Assembly (NCBI GenBank): GCA_000787465.1
Contig: JSYX01000724.1
Location: 1-15,461, forward strand
Length of the DNA stretch: 15,461 bases
Origin: Thermomucor indicae-seudaticae
Lineage: Eukaryota > Mucoromycota > Mucoromycetes > Mucorales > Lichtheimiaceae
Direction: 5' to 3'
Shown piece by piece: positions 1-8,807 of the stretch. The notes beneath the pieces were generated by a model, which saw nothing but the letters and a program-made list of their open reading frames with translations, was not told the origin of the DNA and did not search any database. Position 1 is the stretch's first letter; the number at the start of each line of letters is the position of its first letter. Both the position numbers and the translations under genes were made by a program.

Positions 1-548
1 TAAAAAGTTTGCCGCCTTTTTTTGTTGAAAAGTTGGAAAAAAGAGGCCCCCAACACACACAGTGAGGGAACGGCAGGTCAAAAGCGGCAGGTCTGCGAAA
101 AACAAAGATCCCGAAAAACGAAAAAAAAGACCTGCCGCGGCTCTTGCGACCCACCTATTAAGGGTAATTTCCCACCGCCCAACCGCGCCATTTTGGCTGA
201 CGCCGCCATTTTTCTTCTTTTTTTCTCTTTTTCTAGAGAGGTATTGCATTAATATCGATGGTGCCGATGACGACAAATGAAGCAACCAGGATACTTGCTT
301 TTATTTTTCTATTTGATCTAAGAGCACCGGCGCTGGTTCCATTCCTTCTAGCAGAATATACAAGTTACTATCACTTCTTTTCCATAAATGTGTTATCAAA
401 TGCACTTACTTCATTCTTTTTTGTTCCTTCATACACCAGAACCGGCGCCTTGCACTTTTCTTTTTTGCGTTTTTGTCTTCTTTTTCACCATTTTTCCGAA
501 TTCTTGACGCTTTGGCATTTCACTGTTTCTTGAGATTTTTTGTTTTTT
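1..548. other. Left-edge region with no supported gene
   Basis: This stretch is rich in homopyrimidine runs on the plus strand (about 205-232 and 410-548) and has short open frames on both strands, the longest being 258-533 (+), 91 codons. That frame is rich in Phe and Leu because it translates T-rich DNA, and I see no domain in it. The pyrimidine-rich run ending at 548 sits just before an ATG at 549 and looks like fungal leader or promoter sequence. Nothing else can be supported. Confidence 0.5.
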
Positions 549-1075
549 ATGGAAAGGGAAAAGGCGGCGGAAAAACCCCCTTCTGAGGGCATTGACGCGG
601 ACAGCCTTGAATGCTAGCATCAAATAATACAATAAAGTTAGTCGATAATCGGGTTTATTCGTCTTAACGATGAAGGACCCACCGCTGTGAACCGATTCGA
701 TATGTGTTCCAACACTGGAAGTCAAGTGAAGCGTTGGAAAAGTTCTTTGATGCTCTCCGGTGTTTGAAATGGGCAAAAGATGCATAGAAAGGGCGCGAAA
801 AAGTGGGACCCGTGTCGAGTAGCCGGGTCTTTGATGCTTCCGCTACTATAGATCCCCTTAGCACAAATGAAATACACAGAATATTGGAAAACTTACGTGA
901 CATTGAAGTTCAACAAACTGCTTACGGACCACAGCGGAATAGAAAAGCGCATCTACAAGAAACACGATGTTAGAACTCTGGTGTCCTTTTGATCTCCACG
1001 TTGTAAAAAGACGGCCAAATATTTGCCTGAAATGTCGCTGCCAAGGTAACGACTCCTTGGTACTGTAGTTCCTGA
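549..1075 (+). pseudogene. Coding-like, stop-interrupted segment of unknown identity
   Basis: An ATG at 549 follows a long pyrimidine tract and opens 22 codons (MEREKAAEKPPSEG...) before TAG. From 605 another frame reads on with protein-like composition, but stops lie at 665, 671, 785, 971, 1004, 1028 and 1073. The longest clear runs are 674-784, with residues such as RYVFQHWKSSEALEKFFDAL, and 788-970, with TNEIHRILENLRDIEVQQ. Every one of these stops is one C-to-T change from Gln or Arg, as in a decaying gene. However, the stop frequency is close to random expectation, so this may be chance. I recognise no family. A spliced gene is possible, but I found no convincing set of splice sites. Confidence 0.2.
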
Positions 1076-1244
1076 AGGAGACACATATTGGAACAGACCA
1101 ATGTTCGAATGAGAGCGTTGCTAGGCAACGTCTGCGGAAAAACTAGCGATTTGCAAATACCAATGGTTGCAGACAGATCTTGGATTAGAAACAGAAAATT
1201 AGTACGTACAGAACAGAAATAGGACACCGGCAGAAACCAGAAGT

Positions 1245-1720
1245 GGAGCAGAGATTATGGACAGGATGCCGATGGAGACAGAGCAGTGCTTGGGTGCAGG
1301 TAGAGATCGGCGATAGAGCAGCCGTCATGAACAGAGCAGTAAGGACAAGGAAAAGAGACCAGAAAAAGCGCAGAGATTATTAACAGGATGGCAATTTTAG
1401 GCAGATCAATGCCAAGGCACAGACAGAGATTGGTGGCGGAGGATCAGTTATAGACACAGCAGGAATACGACAAGGAGCAGCAGAGACCAGGAAGAGAGTG
1501 GAGGTTATGGACAAAGCGGCAATTGCAGGCAGAGCAGAGCTTGACTACAGGCAGAAATGGACGACAAGACAGCAGTTATAGAAAGAACAGCCGTAGGATA
1601 CGGAACAGCAGAGACAAGGAAGAGAGCAGAGATTATGGACAGGGAGGCAACTACAGACAGAAAAAAGGCAGGACACGGACCAGAGATCAGAGACAGACCA
1701 CGGATTATGGGCGGGGTGGC
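1245..1720 (+). repeat. Degenerate tandem repeat, about 128-bp unit
   Basis: The anchor GATTATGG-like sequence recurs at 1253, 1375, 1503, 1631 and 1703, giving spacings of 122, 128, 128 and 72. Independent anchors confirm a 128-bp period: CAGTTATAGA at 1445 and 1573, CAGCAGAGAC/CAGCAGAGAC at 1478 and 1606, and AGAGACC at 1354 and 1482. Translated in the locally best frame, the copies give RDYGQDA, RDY-stop-QDGN, GYGQSGN, RDYGQGGN and TDYGRGGN, that is, a repeated Asp-Tyr-Gly-Gln-x-Gly-Asn motif like low-complexity RNA-binding proteins. As 128 is not a multiple of three, the frame changes from copy to copy. It is therefore either a decayed coding repeat or a non-coding minisatellite. Confidence 0.6.
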
Positions 1721-1840
1721 AACTGTAGATGGAGCATTGCTTCGGGAAGGGCAGACATTGGCGGCAGAGAAGCGATTGGAAACAGACCACTGCTTAGGCA
1801 GACTATTCCTGACAGGCATGCCGGTTGACGTCGAACATTG

Positions 1841-2256
1841 ATGGAGGCATGCATGCAAATATCACAAGGACGAAAACTAGAAGACAATGAAGGTTATCCA
1901 CGAGCATATTATTATCTTTCGGGGCTGCTTGTAGAGTGGCACATCAGCTCAAGGCGACAAGGCGTCAAGTGTCTTGATTTACCAGTTGCAGTCAGATCAA
2001 TATTCTGACAATGAACCTGACGCGACAAATTTCCGATTGTGCCAAATGGTGTCTCTGAAACAAGATGTTTCCTTGGACGCGTCTTCGATTGTGTTTAAAT
2101 TAAGTAAAGAAGAGATTACTCGTATATCTTTAACAAGAGGACATCAGATGTACACGGGAGAATGAAGAAAGAGTGTATGATCTTGATCAGGGCAAAAAAG
2201 AATTCTTGCTCATTAAGCCCAGCACAGACATGCCAGCCAATTTCTCAATTGTCTAA
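1841..2256 (+). pseudogene. Three overlapping frame-shifted open segments, unknown identity
   Basis: Three open segments follow each other on one strand, each in a new frame. The first runs 1841-2008 from ATG (55 codons, including LEDNEGYPRAYYYLSGLLVEW split across its middle). The second ends at a TGA at 2163-2165 (includes KLSKEEITRISLTRGHQMY). The third ends at a TAA at 2254-2256 (includes NEERVYDLDQGKKEFLLIKP). The residue mix resembles real protein rather than translated spacer, and the segments lie directly downstream of the 128-bp repeat, so all may derive from one dead gene. No family is recognised and no good splice junctions link the frames. A chance arrangement cannot be excluded. 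Confidence 0.22.
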
Positions 2257-3345
2257 ATTAAATACTGGCTTTAAGGGAAGAAAATGGATCTAAACGTGCC
2301 ATGCCCTCAACGTATAAGTCTGAAGGGTGCTCAAACCATTGCTACAGACACATGACAAGTTCTAGGAATTACGAGATAAAGAACAAAATATTATGTGGGA
2401 TAAGCATGGTTAAAAATACAAAAAACGCATTGAAGGTTTGTGATTCTCGCCATGGATATTACCAAGAAATGCGCATACCATGCTTGATGGGGCTCTTTAC
2501 GTAGTGTTTATGTTTACCCACCGCGCAAGCAAGAACAGTGAGAACAACGTTTACATCTCAAAGTCGTTCCTTTACAGCATCCGATGCAATAGATCATTTA
2601 TTTCTCATCGCCTTAACCAAAGGCTGAAAGCCGAAAAGGACTATCCTCGTTGTTATTGATGATTTCAATGGAAACAACCAAGTACATAGACACGTTGTAC
2701 CGTACGTGTCATATTGTATTCGGGTTTCCACTAATTTTGCCTCGAAATAATAACCGAACTTTGTATAAATCGAACAAAGACGCTCCTTGTGATCCACGAT
2801 CATAACGTTAAGGATTATGGCGACACACACTGAAGATCTAATTCAGCAAGTGCAAACGAACGTCCAGATTCGCCAGACCAAGAAGGCGGATGGTCAATAA
2901 TAATAAGATAACCCCTGGCAGATTCAAGGAAAAAAGGTGTAAAGGCCAAAAGTTCAGTGGGTGACTGAAAGAGGAACAAGCATAGGAGACCCACTACTGG
3001 CGACCGGGCAGACTCAGGCATTCACCTTCTGGGTGTTTCTCTTTTTTGGTGTGTTTGTACCAGGCATGGCTCAGAGCGACTTCATCGGGTCGCGTAGGCA
3101 CCGGCCGGGATTACTCACTGTAGATGTAGGTGTCATGGCCGTTACGCGGAAGCTGGCGGTGATCCAGGTCAGCCAAGATTTCACAAGTAATCGCCAAATA
3201 AGTCGTCGGGAAGGTGGAGAACACGGAAGCAAATCCAGGATGTAGGACAAATGGTCGCAATTGAAAACAGTCGAAGAGATGCTTTTTGGTGATGTGTAAG
3301 CAGTAACACATGGACAAGTCTGTGGTCGACCGCCATGGGAGACAC
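2257..3345. other. Gene-free stretch, no recognisable feature
   Basis: Only short open frames on both strands are present, the longest plus-strand one being 2961-3245 (94 codons) with no motif I recognise. No RNA gene, terminal repeats or clear transposase motif is visible. It may be eroded mobile-element or pseudogene sequence. Confidence 0.4.
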
Positions 3346-3651
3346 TAACGGTTGCGCTTTTGTGGCTTCATCGGGAGCCACAGGATCAGACCGACGATGA
3401 GACAAAGGCGACAAGGGTGGAGAAGTCGGCGTCGTGCAACAGTAAAGAAATTGGAACAAGCGGTGAAAGGGCCCAAAGAACTCTTGGAGAGAATGGGACA
3501 AGTCCTGTAGGTGGGACAAGATCTCAGTCAAAACGCGTGTGAGGAGATGTGCGCTCAAAGGAGGGAAATGGGACCAGGCCAACAATCTGTTCGTCAGGGC
3601 AGATTTCTCAGAGGATTCCTCGATCTTTCATACAATGATGACGTTTTATAA
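3346..3651 (+). other. Coding-like frame with one internal TAG, unknown
   Basis: A plus-strand frame of about 100 codons is broken only by a TAG near 3511 and ends at TAA 3649-3651. It includes an Arg-rich start and a helix-like stretch (VKKLEQAVKGPKELLERMG), then DLSQNACEEMCAQRRE. The opposite strand carries a 134-codon open frame (3585 to 3181, minus) over the same DNA, so the two shadow each other and either or neither may be real. No domain is recognised and there is no good start codon. This could be a fragment of a dead gene. Confidence 0.15.
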
Positions 3652-4947
3652 GTTCTGACGTCTGGCCTTTCCAGTGGGTTTTTGTGGTCTATCATTTAGA
3701 GCAAAAGCTGCGTTTTCCCATCACACAAGTTTACTTTCACAGATCGCCAATGAGAATGTCACAGAGCAAAATCTTTATGTCATGAGCGCAAACCAGCAAC
3801 ACAAAGTAGAATTGAGAATCCGCTCAAAACGGTGTGTGAGTGCCGGGCGCTAATAGGACTTTTCACAAGTGCAAATTGTAAGGAAAGTTCTATAGTAATT
3901 GTAACCCACGTTTCGCATATGAATAGAGTTATGGTATGGCTCAACGATAAAGCCGTATGCCTGACAAGGTTACCAATCGTATGGATGTACAACGTTTAAT
4001 GATCTACAGCATTTCGGTTACCGCTTCACGCGTTATTGAACAATCCATTGACATACAAGCAAGAGATAACATGTATGATACCTAAAATTCGCCGTATTAC
4101 CAGATGATGGTGGTCCCAGGACCATGATCGGCAAACTGCCAACAAACAGGGGAACAGTAGCACGAAGGGCCTTTTGTACGCTATATGACTACCGAATTCT
4201 CCTAGTGACTGTAACAATCTGCCTCCCAAAGCAAATGTGAGATAACTCTTCTGAACTAGCTACTAGTAGAGTATTGTAGTCGGTCATATGAAACAGAAAG
4301 CCCAAAGTTCGGTTCATCCCTTGCTTAATTTATCTGGTCCCTGAAAATCGGGACGGGAATACAGTTTGCATGTATGTATGTATGTATGTATATATATGCA
4401 ACGTTCCAAGTTGGCAGGAAAACAGCCTTTGATGTCAAATAGAGCATATTGATGCAATTGCTAGAACCAACGTGTCATCACCACCATTTTATAGGTATCG
4501 GTTGCCTATTAATAGTCAAAAGCACAATTGCTTTGCCCCCCTTTCATGAACCATAGCTGCGGTTTCCCGCGGAGTCTAAGAACGCAAAGTGGAAGAAAAA
4601 ATCTGTTGCTTTAGTAACTTATCCCGAGTTGAATAAGACAGTTAACAATGCATTCGTAACCAAAGAAACTGGTGATGGCCAAACTATGGAGAACACACGC
4701 AGTCGAATGATTCAACTTCTTCTCCATGTTATATAACCTTTTGGTATTCTAGCCAGTGTTGCTCTAAGTTGTGGCAGGCAACACAAAACTTGTCCCACAC
4801 ACACGCATCGATCGTCCCTCTTTTTCTCTCTTTGAATTACCGACATGGAATCCTGCGCGTTTGTCCAAAGAAAGAGAGAGAGGGAGAGCCAATTATGGAC
4901 GGGGACGTAAAGGAAAAAAGAAAAGCTTCATAAGAAACGCCCTGAAC
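3652..4947. other. Long intergenic region upstream of RIC8
   Basis: About 1.3 kb with only short, unconvincing open frames on both strands. It holds the TGTA microsatellite and, near its right end, TATATAA at 4730-4736, about 290 bp before the RIC8 start, plus a GA-rich run around 4870-4888. No gene, RNA or mobile element is recognised. Confidence 0.5.
4371..4398. repeat. TGTA tetranucleotide microsatellite
   Basis: Five perfect TGTA units (4371-4390) run into a short TA run (4391-4397). The flanks TGCA on both sides make the ends roughly palindromic. Confidence 0.9.
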
Positions 4948-4992
4948 TTTTTTTTCTTCCTTCACTCTCCCTTTCTTTCCTTTTTTCTTTTG
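4948..4992 (+). promoter_or_regulatory. Pyrimidine-rich tract before RIC8
   Basis: A nearly unbroken run of T and C ends about 30 bp before the RIC8 ATG. Such tracts lie at or upstream of transcription starts in many fungal genes. Similar but shorter tracts precede PAM17, TVP15 and ISY1 here, so the assignment as core promoter or leader is an inference from position and composition. Confidence 0.5.
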
Positions 4993-5001
4993 TTATACTT
5001 T

Positions 5002-5034
5002 ATGCAACACGATCCCATGTCACCATGTTATTGA
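5002..5034 (+). promoter_or_regulatory. Upstream ORF overlapping the RIC8 start codon
   Basis: An ATG at 5002 opens a ten-codon frame that ends at TGA 5032-5034, overlapping the RIC8 ATG (5025) in another frame. If transcription starts upstream of 5002, ribosomes would have to scan past this ATG to reach RIC8, which would lower its translation. A start site between 5005 and 5024 would make it irrelevant. Confidence 0.4.
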
Positions 5035-7084
5035 ATGAGTACGCTCACGTAAAACAATCTTCTGCAACCGACGCCTTATTGTCGTTCTTTGAAACTCTGG
5101 AACGAAATGCTTCCGGTGGGTTGCGCGTGCAATACTCGATTAGTCTTCCTCTCCCAGTTTCTTGGACTAACCAACGTTCCCGAACTTTCCTTTTTTTTTT
5201 TTCTTTCGCAGAGATTTCCATTGAAGAAAAGCGGGCATTCGTGAGTAACCTATTGTCCGATCTGGACAAGTTTCCTTCTGAATTGTCATGGCCCGAGCAA
5301 GGTTTGAAGAAGAAAAATGAAAAAGCAGCAAAAAAAGAAAGACTGCTAAATTCTGGCATTTTCAGTGGCATCGCGAGCGGTTCAAACCCTCAAAGTATTA
5401 GGTCGCTCTACGGAAGGCTCCGAAGACTTGTTTTCAAAAGAGGTAACATGATTGATTGATAACAGCATCTAGTGTGCGAACACGATATCCTCAGTCAGCA
5501 TTTTCGATAACAGGGTATCACGACATTGATGAAGCTTGGTGGTCTCTTGGATCCGAATGATCAAAAGGACACGGCTTTATCGCAGGAAGCACTCAAGTGT
5601 ATCTCCAACTGTCTCCTGCTAAAGGATGCTACGAAGGCTTGGTTCCTGGAGAACAATGGAATCGATTCATGCAGTCGACTACTGAAAACGCCCGATTTGA
5701 GCATGGAATCCCAGTTCCTGGCTTGCCGTATTCTCCTGTTTACAACCGTCAATCGTCCTGACCTTGTGAAAGAACTGGTGAAGCTCGACATCGGAAATTC
5801 GCTGGCGGATGTAAGGTTCTATTTTTACTTTGTAGGATGATCCTCCCACGTTCTAATGAAAAAGGATATAGATCTTGACCCAGAATGTTGATAAGCTGGA
5901 AAAGAGTAGTACTGGTACTACCAACGGTATACATTCACCTAATAGCGCTGCGGTCATTACGCAGACCTCTGTTACCAGCGAAGGCTTAAAGCTGCTTTTC
6001 AACTTGCTGTTGACGGAATCCCGTAACGAGGAAAGCAGTGATGAAGAACAGTATTACGAGACGGCCGAGCACTTTTGCGATTGTTTGAGCGGCATCTTCC
6101 GTATCCTGTTTACACTGCCCCTTCAAACACCCCTACCATTGTCACCTCCTGTTACGCATGCTGTTCACGCGATGATGCAGTTTCCATATGCTGTCATGCT
6201 AGCAGGATGGCGCAGAACACCCCAGTTGCTCACACTCTATACGACGAATGATGAAGGGCGGAAAATGGTCGCGGACAGAATGTGCGACATGCTCGAGGGC
6301 TCGTTAAAGTATTTGATACCCAATGGTGATCCGGACGAATCGACGGTTCATGAAAAACACCACAACATCGATGCCACTCTTTCTCCGCTGCTACTCGTCG
6401 TTCGTAGCCTCGCAGCCGGTGAGCCGGAATTTGTCAGGTTTTTCCGTGATCGGATGCTACCAACGGAAAGGTTAGATATTCGCGGGGACTTATGGAGCGC
6501 GCGCTGGTTTATTGATTGACTCTTCTTTTTTTCCAGCGACCGCGATAAACCTGTCCATCAAGGCAGTAGTCTCCCGGCTAGGCTCATCCGTATCATGACA
6601 TCAGCCATGTTACCCCAAACCCGTGAAGCTGTAAGCGAAGCGCTCTTTGTTCTATGCGATTCAGATGGTATGCTTTTTTTCCCTTCTACAACCCCAAAGA
6701 AAAGGATATACTGAGTGATACTTTTTGTATTACATAGCAAAGAAATTTACGCAAGAAGTCGGTTACGGAAATGCCATTGGATTCCTTGTTAACCGGGGCA
6801 TCGCCGTTGAGCCTCCCGAAGGTACTGATCCCAAGGATCCTAACAAGGCCATTAATCCGATTACGGGCCAATACCTGTCTTCTGAAAAATACGAAGGACC
6901 AAGTCTGTCCGAAATGACGGACGAAGAAAAGGAGCGAGAAGCTGAACGCTTGTTTGTCTTGTTTGAACGATTAAAGAAGACGGGAGTTGTGGATGTCGAG
7001 AATCCTGTTGCGAAAGCCATGAGAGAAGGAAAACTGCAAGAACTGAGTGACGACGACAAGTCAAGTGACGACGACGACGACTAG
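5025..7084 (+). CDS. RIC8: RIC8/synembryn, G-alpha chaperone and exchange factor
   Basis: Seven exons join in frame: 5025-5115, 5212-5301, 5366-5442, 5514-5810, 5872-6470, 6537-6667 and 6738-7084, giving 543 residues, a usual length for the family. Ric8 proteins are cytosolic armadillo-like folds that chaperone and activate heterotrimeric G-protein alpha subunits. Family signatures seen are LKVLGRSTEGSEDLF (about residues 66-80), PQLLTLYTT, RLIRIMTSAMLPQTREAV, GYGNAIGFLVNRGI (437-450), NPITGQ (468-473) and MTDEEKEREAERLFVLFERL. The acidic tail LSDDDKSSDDDDD holds likely CK2-type phosphosites, which regulate animal Ric8. The ATG sits in CACCATG. Introns are 61-96 nt; the second uses a weak GTTTGA donor but is needed for frame. 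A short upstream ORF overlaps the start. PAM17 follows 100 bp downstream on the same strand. Confidence 0.93.
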
Positions 7085-7184
7085 CTGCATAAATTGGGTT
7101 TGCCCTTTGAAAGGCCGCAAACTTGACCTGGTTTCTCTGCACCCTCAACTCAACCCCTTTCCTAATTTCTTGTTTTACCCCAAC

Positions 7185-7901
7185 ATGCTTGTTACCCTTA
7201 ATAAATCTCATGTATTCCACATCTCAAGGGCTAATGCAAGATTGCCTACTGGGTACTTACTGTCTGGCTCGAGGCCTTCATTGGCAGTTGGTGTACCGCA
7301 TGCCTATTATGCAACAGCTAAAAGCTCGACTTCGCAGCAGCAGCAGCAGCAGCAGCAGGAGGAGCAGAATGTGATTCCATCTTGGAATGAGTATTTCAAG
7401 CTACGTTCAAAGCGTCGAAATTACGAAATCGCGGCTTATTTTCCAAGCACTGTGTTGCCAGTCTTGGGGACTGGCGCCTATATGTTTCAGCTGAAAGTAG
7501 ACCCATTTACGACGTTTCTGGGTATGGACCCTATGATTGCTGCCGTGTTGGCAATGGTTGGATCGGTAAGGGATAGAATACATCCGGCTCTCTTCCTTTT
7601 CCTGATGGCATTGTCATAGGGAGTATGTGGATACTTGGCAGGACCCGTTATTGGCGATTCCATTTTCCGGCTTATGAACCGCAAAATCATGCCAGCCATG
7701 GACGAACGCGACAAGCTCTTTTATGAACATATCAAGAAAAATCGATCGAGCGCGCGTCTGAACTCAATTCGTAATCCTGTACCCGATTACTACGGCGAAA
7801 AGATTCGGTCCGTGGCAGATTACCGATCTTGGCTCAGAAAACAGCGCGAGCATTACAGAAAGGCAGTCTTCGGTGGCAGTGGAGTAGGAGACGACTTTTG
7901 A
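7185..7901 (+). CDS. PAM17: PAM17, presequence translocase-associated motor subunit
   Basis: Two exons (7185-7565 and 7620-7901, 54-nt intron GTAAGG...CATAG) give 220 residues. Pam17 is an inner-membrane protein of the TIM23 import motor that helps organise Pam16-Pam18 during matrix protein import. Residues 1-45 are Arg/Ser-rich with hardly any acid, as in a mitochondrial presequence. A run of eight Gln follows (51-58). The conserved domain starts at WNEYFKLRSKRRNYE (67-81), then two hydrophobic spans (about 82-101 and 115-138), then the family hallmark NPVPDYYGEKI (179-189) and DYRSWLRKQREHYRKA. The frame is open upstream to inside RIC8, but the pyrimidine-rich leader and the presequence favour this ATG. 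Its stop lies 52 bp from that of the convergent TVP15 gene. Confidence 0.92.
7334..7360 (+). repeat. CAG trinucleotide repeat encoding polyglutamine
   Basis: Eight CAG codons in a row followed by GAG GAG CAG lie in PAM17 between the predicted presequence and the conserved domain. The run is pure CAG, so it may vary in length between strains. Confidence 0.85.
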
Positions 7902-7913
7902 TATCCTCATCGT

Positions 7914-7919
7914 AATAAA
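7914..7919 (+). terminator. Poly(A) signal AATAAA for PAM17
   Basis: AATAAA lies 13 bases past the PAM17 stop. It falls between the PAM17 and TVP15 stop codons, so the PAM17 transcript would end inside or next to the 3' end of the convergent TVP15 gene. Confidence 0.55.
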
Positions 7920-7953
7920 ATGTTACATACAATGGAGAAGTAGCGATAGCCTT

Positions 7954-8807
7954 TTATACAGTAGGTTCTTCCGACACAAATGTCTTTTGCGGGTATGGTG
8001 ATTCTTGTTGTTGAGCTGGGCCTTCTGTGGAACTTGTCGAGTATCCCATCGACTCTTCAAAGGCAGACAGCTGCATATTGCGTGGTACAGGAACCCCGGG
8101 AATGAAATGTAATACCAGGTATGCGACACCAATCACAAGAACCTGTTTCATAAAAAGACCGTGTAAAGACAAACGTAGTACTGACATGACATCTTGTTCA
8201 CTTACGATAACGCCGCATGCGATGGATAAGCCTCCGTAATTCAGAGTAATGCCTCCAATGCTTCATTCCCAGATAAGTTTTGTTTGTCCCCAGACTAGTA
8301 AGAACCCAACTTACAAAATGTAAACTAGAGCACAAGTCTCAATAAGAAAGTATAATAAACAATTTCGTTGAATGATCACTTACATATGCCCCTTCCGAGG
8401 AAAGAAAACATAAACGACGCGAATTGCGTGATTTGTCGAGGAAGTTGGAACTCGAAGACGCCCGTTACTGCACCAAAAATGCTATCCAGGATAGAGTTTA
8501 ATTAAGTCGCGATCCAGGGAAAAGAAAAAAAAGAGTTTGTGCTTACATGCAAAAAATGCCCTGAATAAAGTTTGGAAAACCTGCCAAAAGGTTTCAGCCG
8601 ACTCTAACCTAGACTCTATGCGATGTCCTTGTTGATTACCTCCTGTAGAATCGCCGTACATCAGTTACAACTATTTTGTTGATCCAGGGAGAATCAGGGA
8701 CACTCAAACGAACCTTTAATGATGGTGGCAACACCGCCAATAATAATAAAGGCAGCGGCAACAATATTGATGACTCTAAAGACGAGTGAGGCGTCAATGG
8801 ATACCAT
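7954..8807 (-). CDS. TVP15: TVP15/COPI-associated Golgi membrane protein
   Basis: Six minus-strand exons join in frame: 8807-8714, 8580-8547, 8481-8384, 8324-8315, 8260-8206 and 8142-7954, giving 159 residues. The family (COPI_assoc, including yeast Tvp15) comprises small four-span membrane proteins of Golgi vesicles with a poorly known role. Hydrophobic spans lie near residues 9-31, 37-52, 63-85 and 88-112. The signatures GVFEFQLPRQ and SFLGRGIFYIFIG (69-81) support the call. The last 45 residues are polar and cytosolic-looking, rich in Ser, Gln and Pro. The exon 8324-8315 is only 10 nt and encodes part of FYIF; skipping it shifts the frame into a TGA. Intron 1, at 133 nt, is about twice the others. 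A pyrimidine-rich leader precedes the ATG. Confidence 0.85.
8315..8324 (-). other. 10-nt microexon of the TVP15 gene
   Basis: Flanked by acceptor CTCTAG and donor GTAAGT, with introns of 59 nt (8383-8325) and 54 nt (8314-8261). Its bases TTTACATTTT complete the family motif GRGIFYIFIG. Ten is not a multiple of three, so it is required for the downstream frame. Confidence 0.8.

Noticed and set aside
196..214. 17-bp identity TGACGCCGCCATTTTTC shared with ISY1 exon 2 (about 12092-12108)
   Set aside because: The flanks do not match and the left copy has no further ISY1 similarity. It could be composition-driven chance rather than a gene fragment.
258..533. 91-codon plus-strand frame near the left edge
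   Set aside because: Its Phe/Leu-rich composition follows from T-rich DNA. No domain, and the run ends in what looks like the leader of a downstream ATG.
3181..3585. 134-codon minus-strand frame
   Set aside because: Low-complexity His/Leu/Ser/Pro translation with no motif. A stop-free run of this length is expected somewhere in a 15-kb window read in six frames.
4771..5034. 87-codon frame ending at 5034 upstream of RIC8
   Set aside because: It needs a GTG start and translates the GA-rich and CT-rich promoter tracts. Only its last ten codons, from ATG 5002, are of interest as a uORF.
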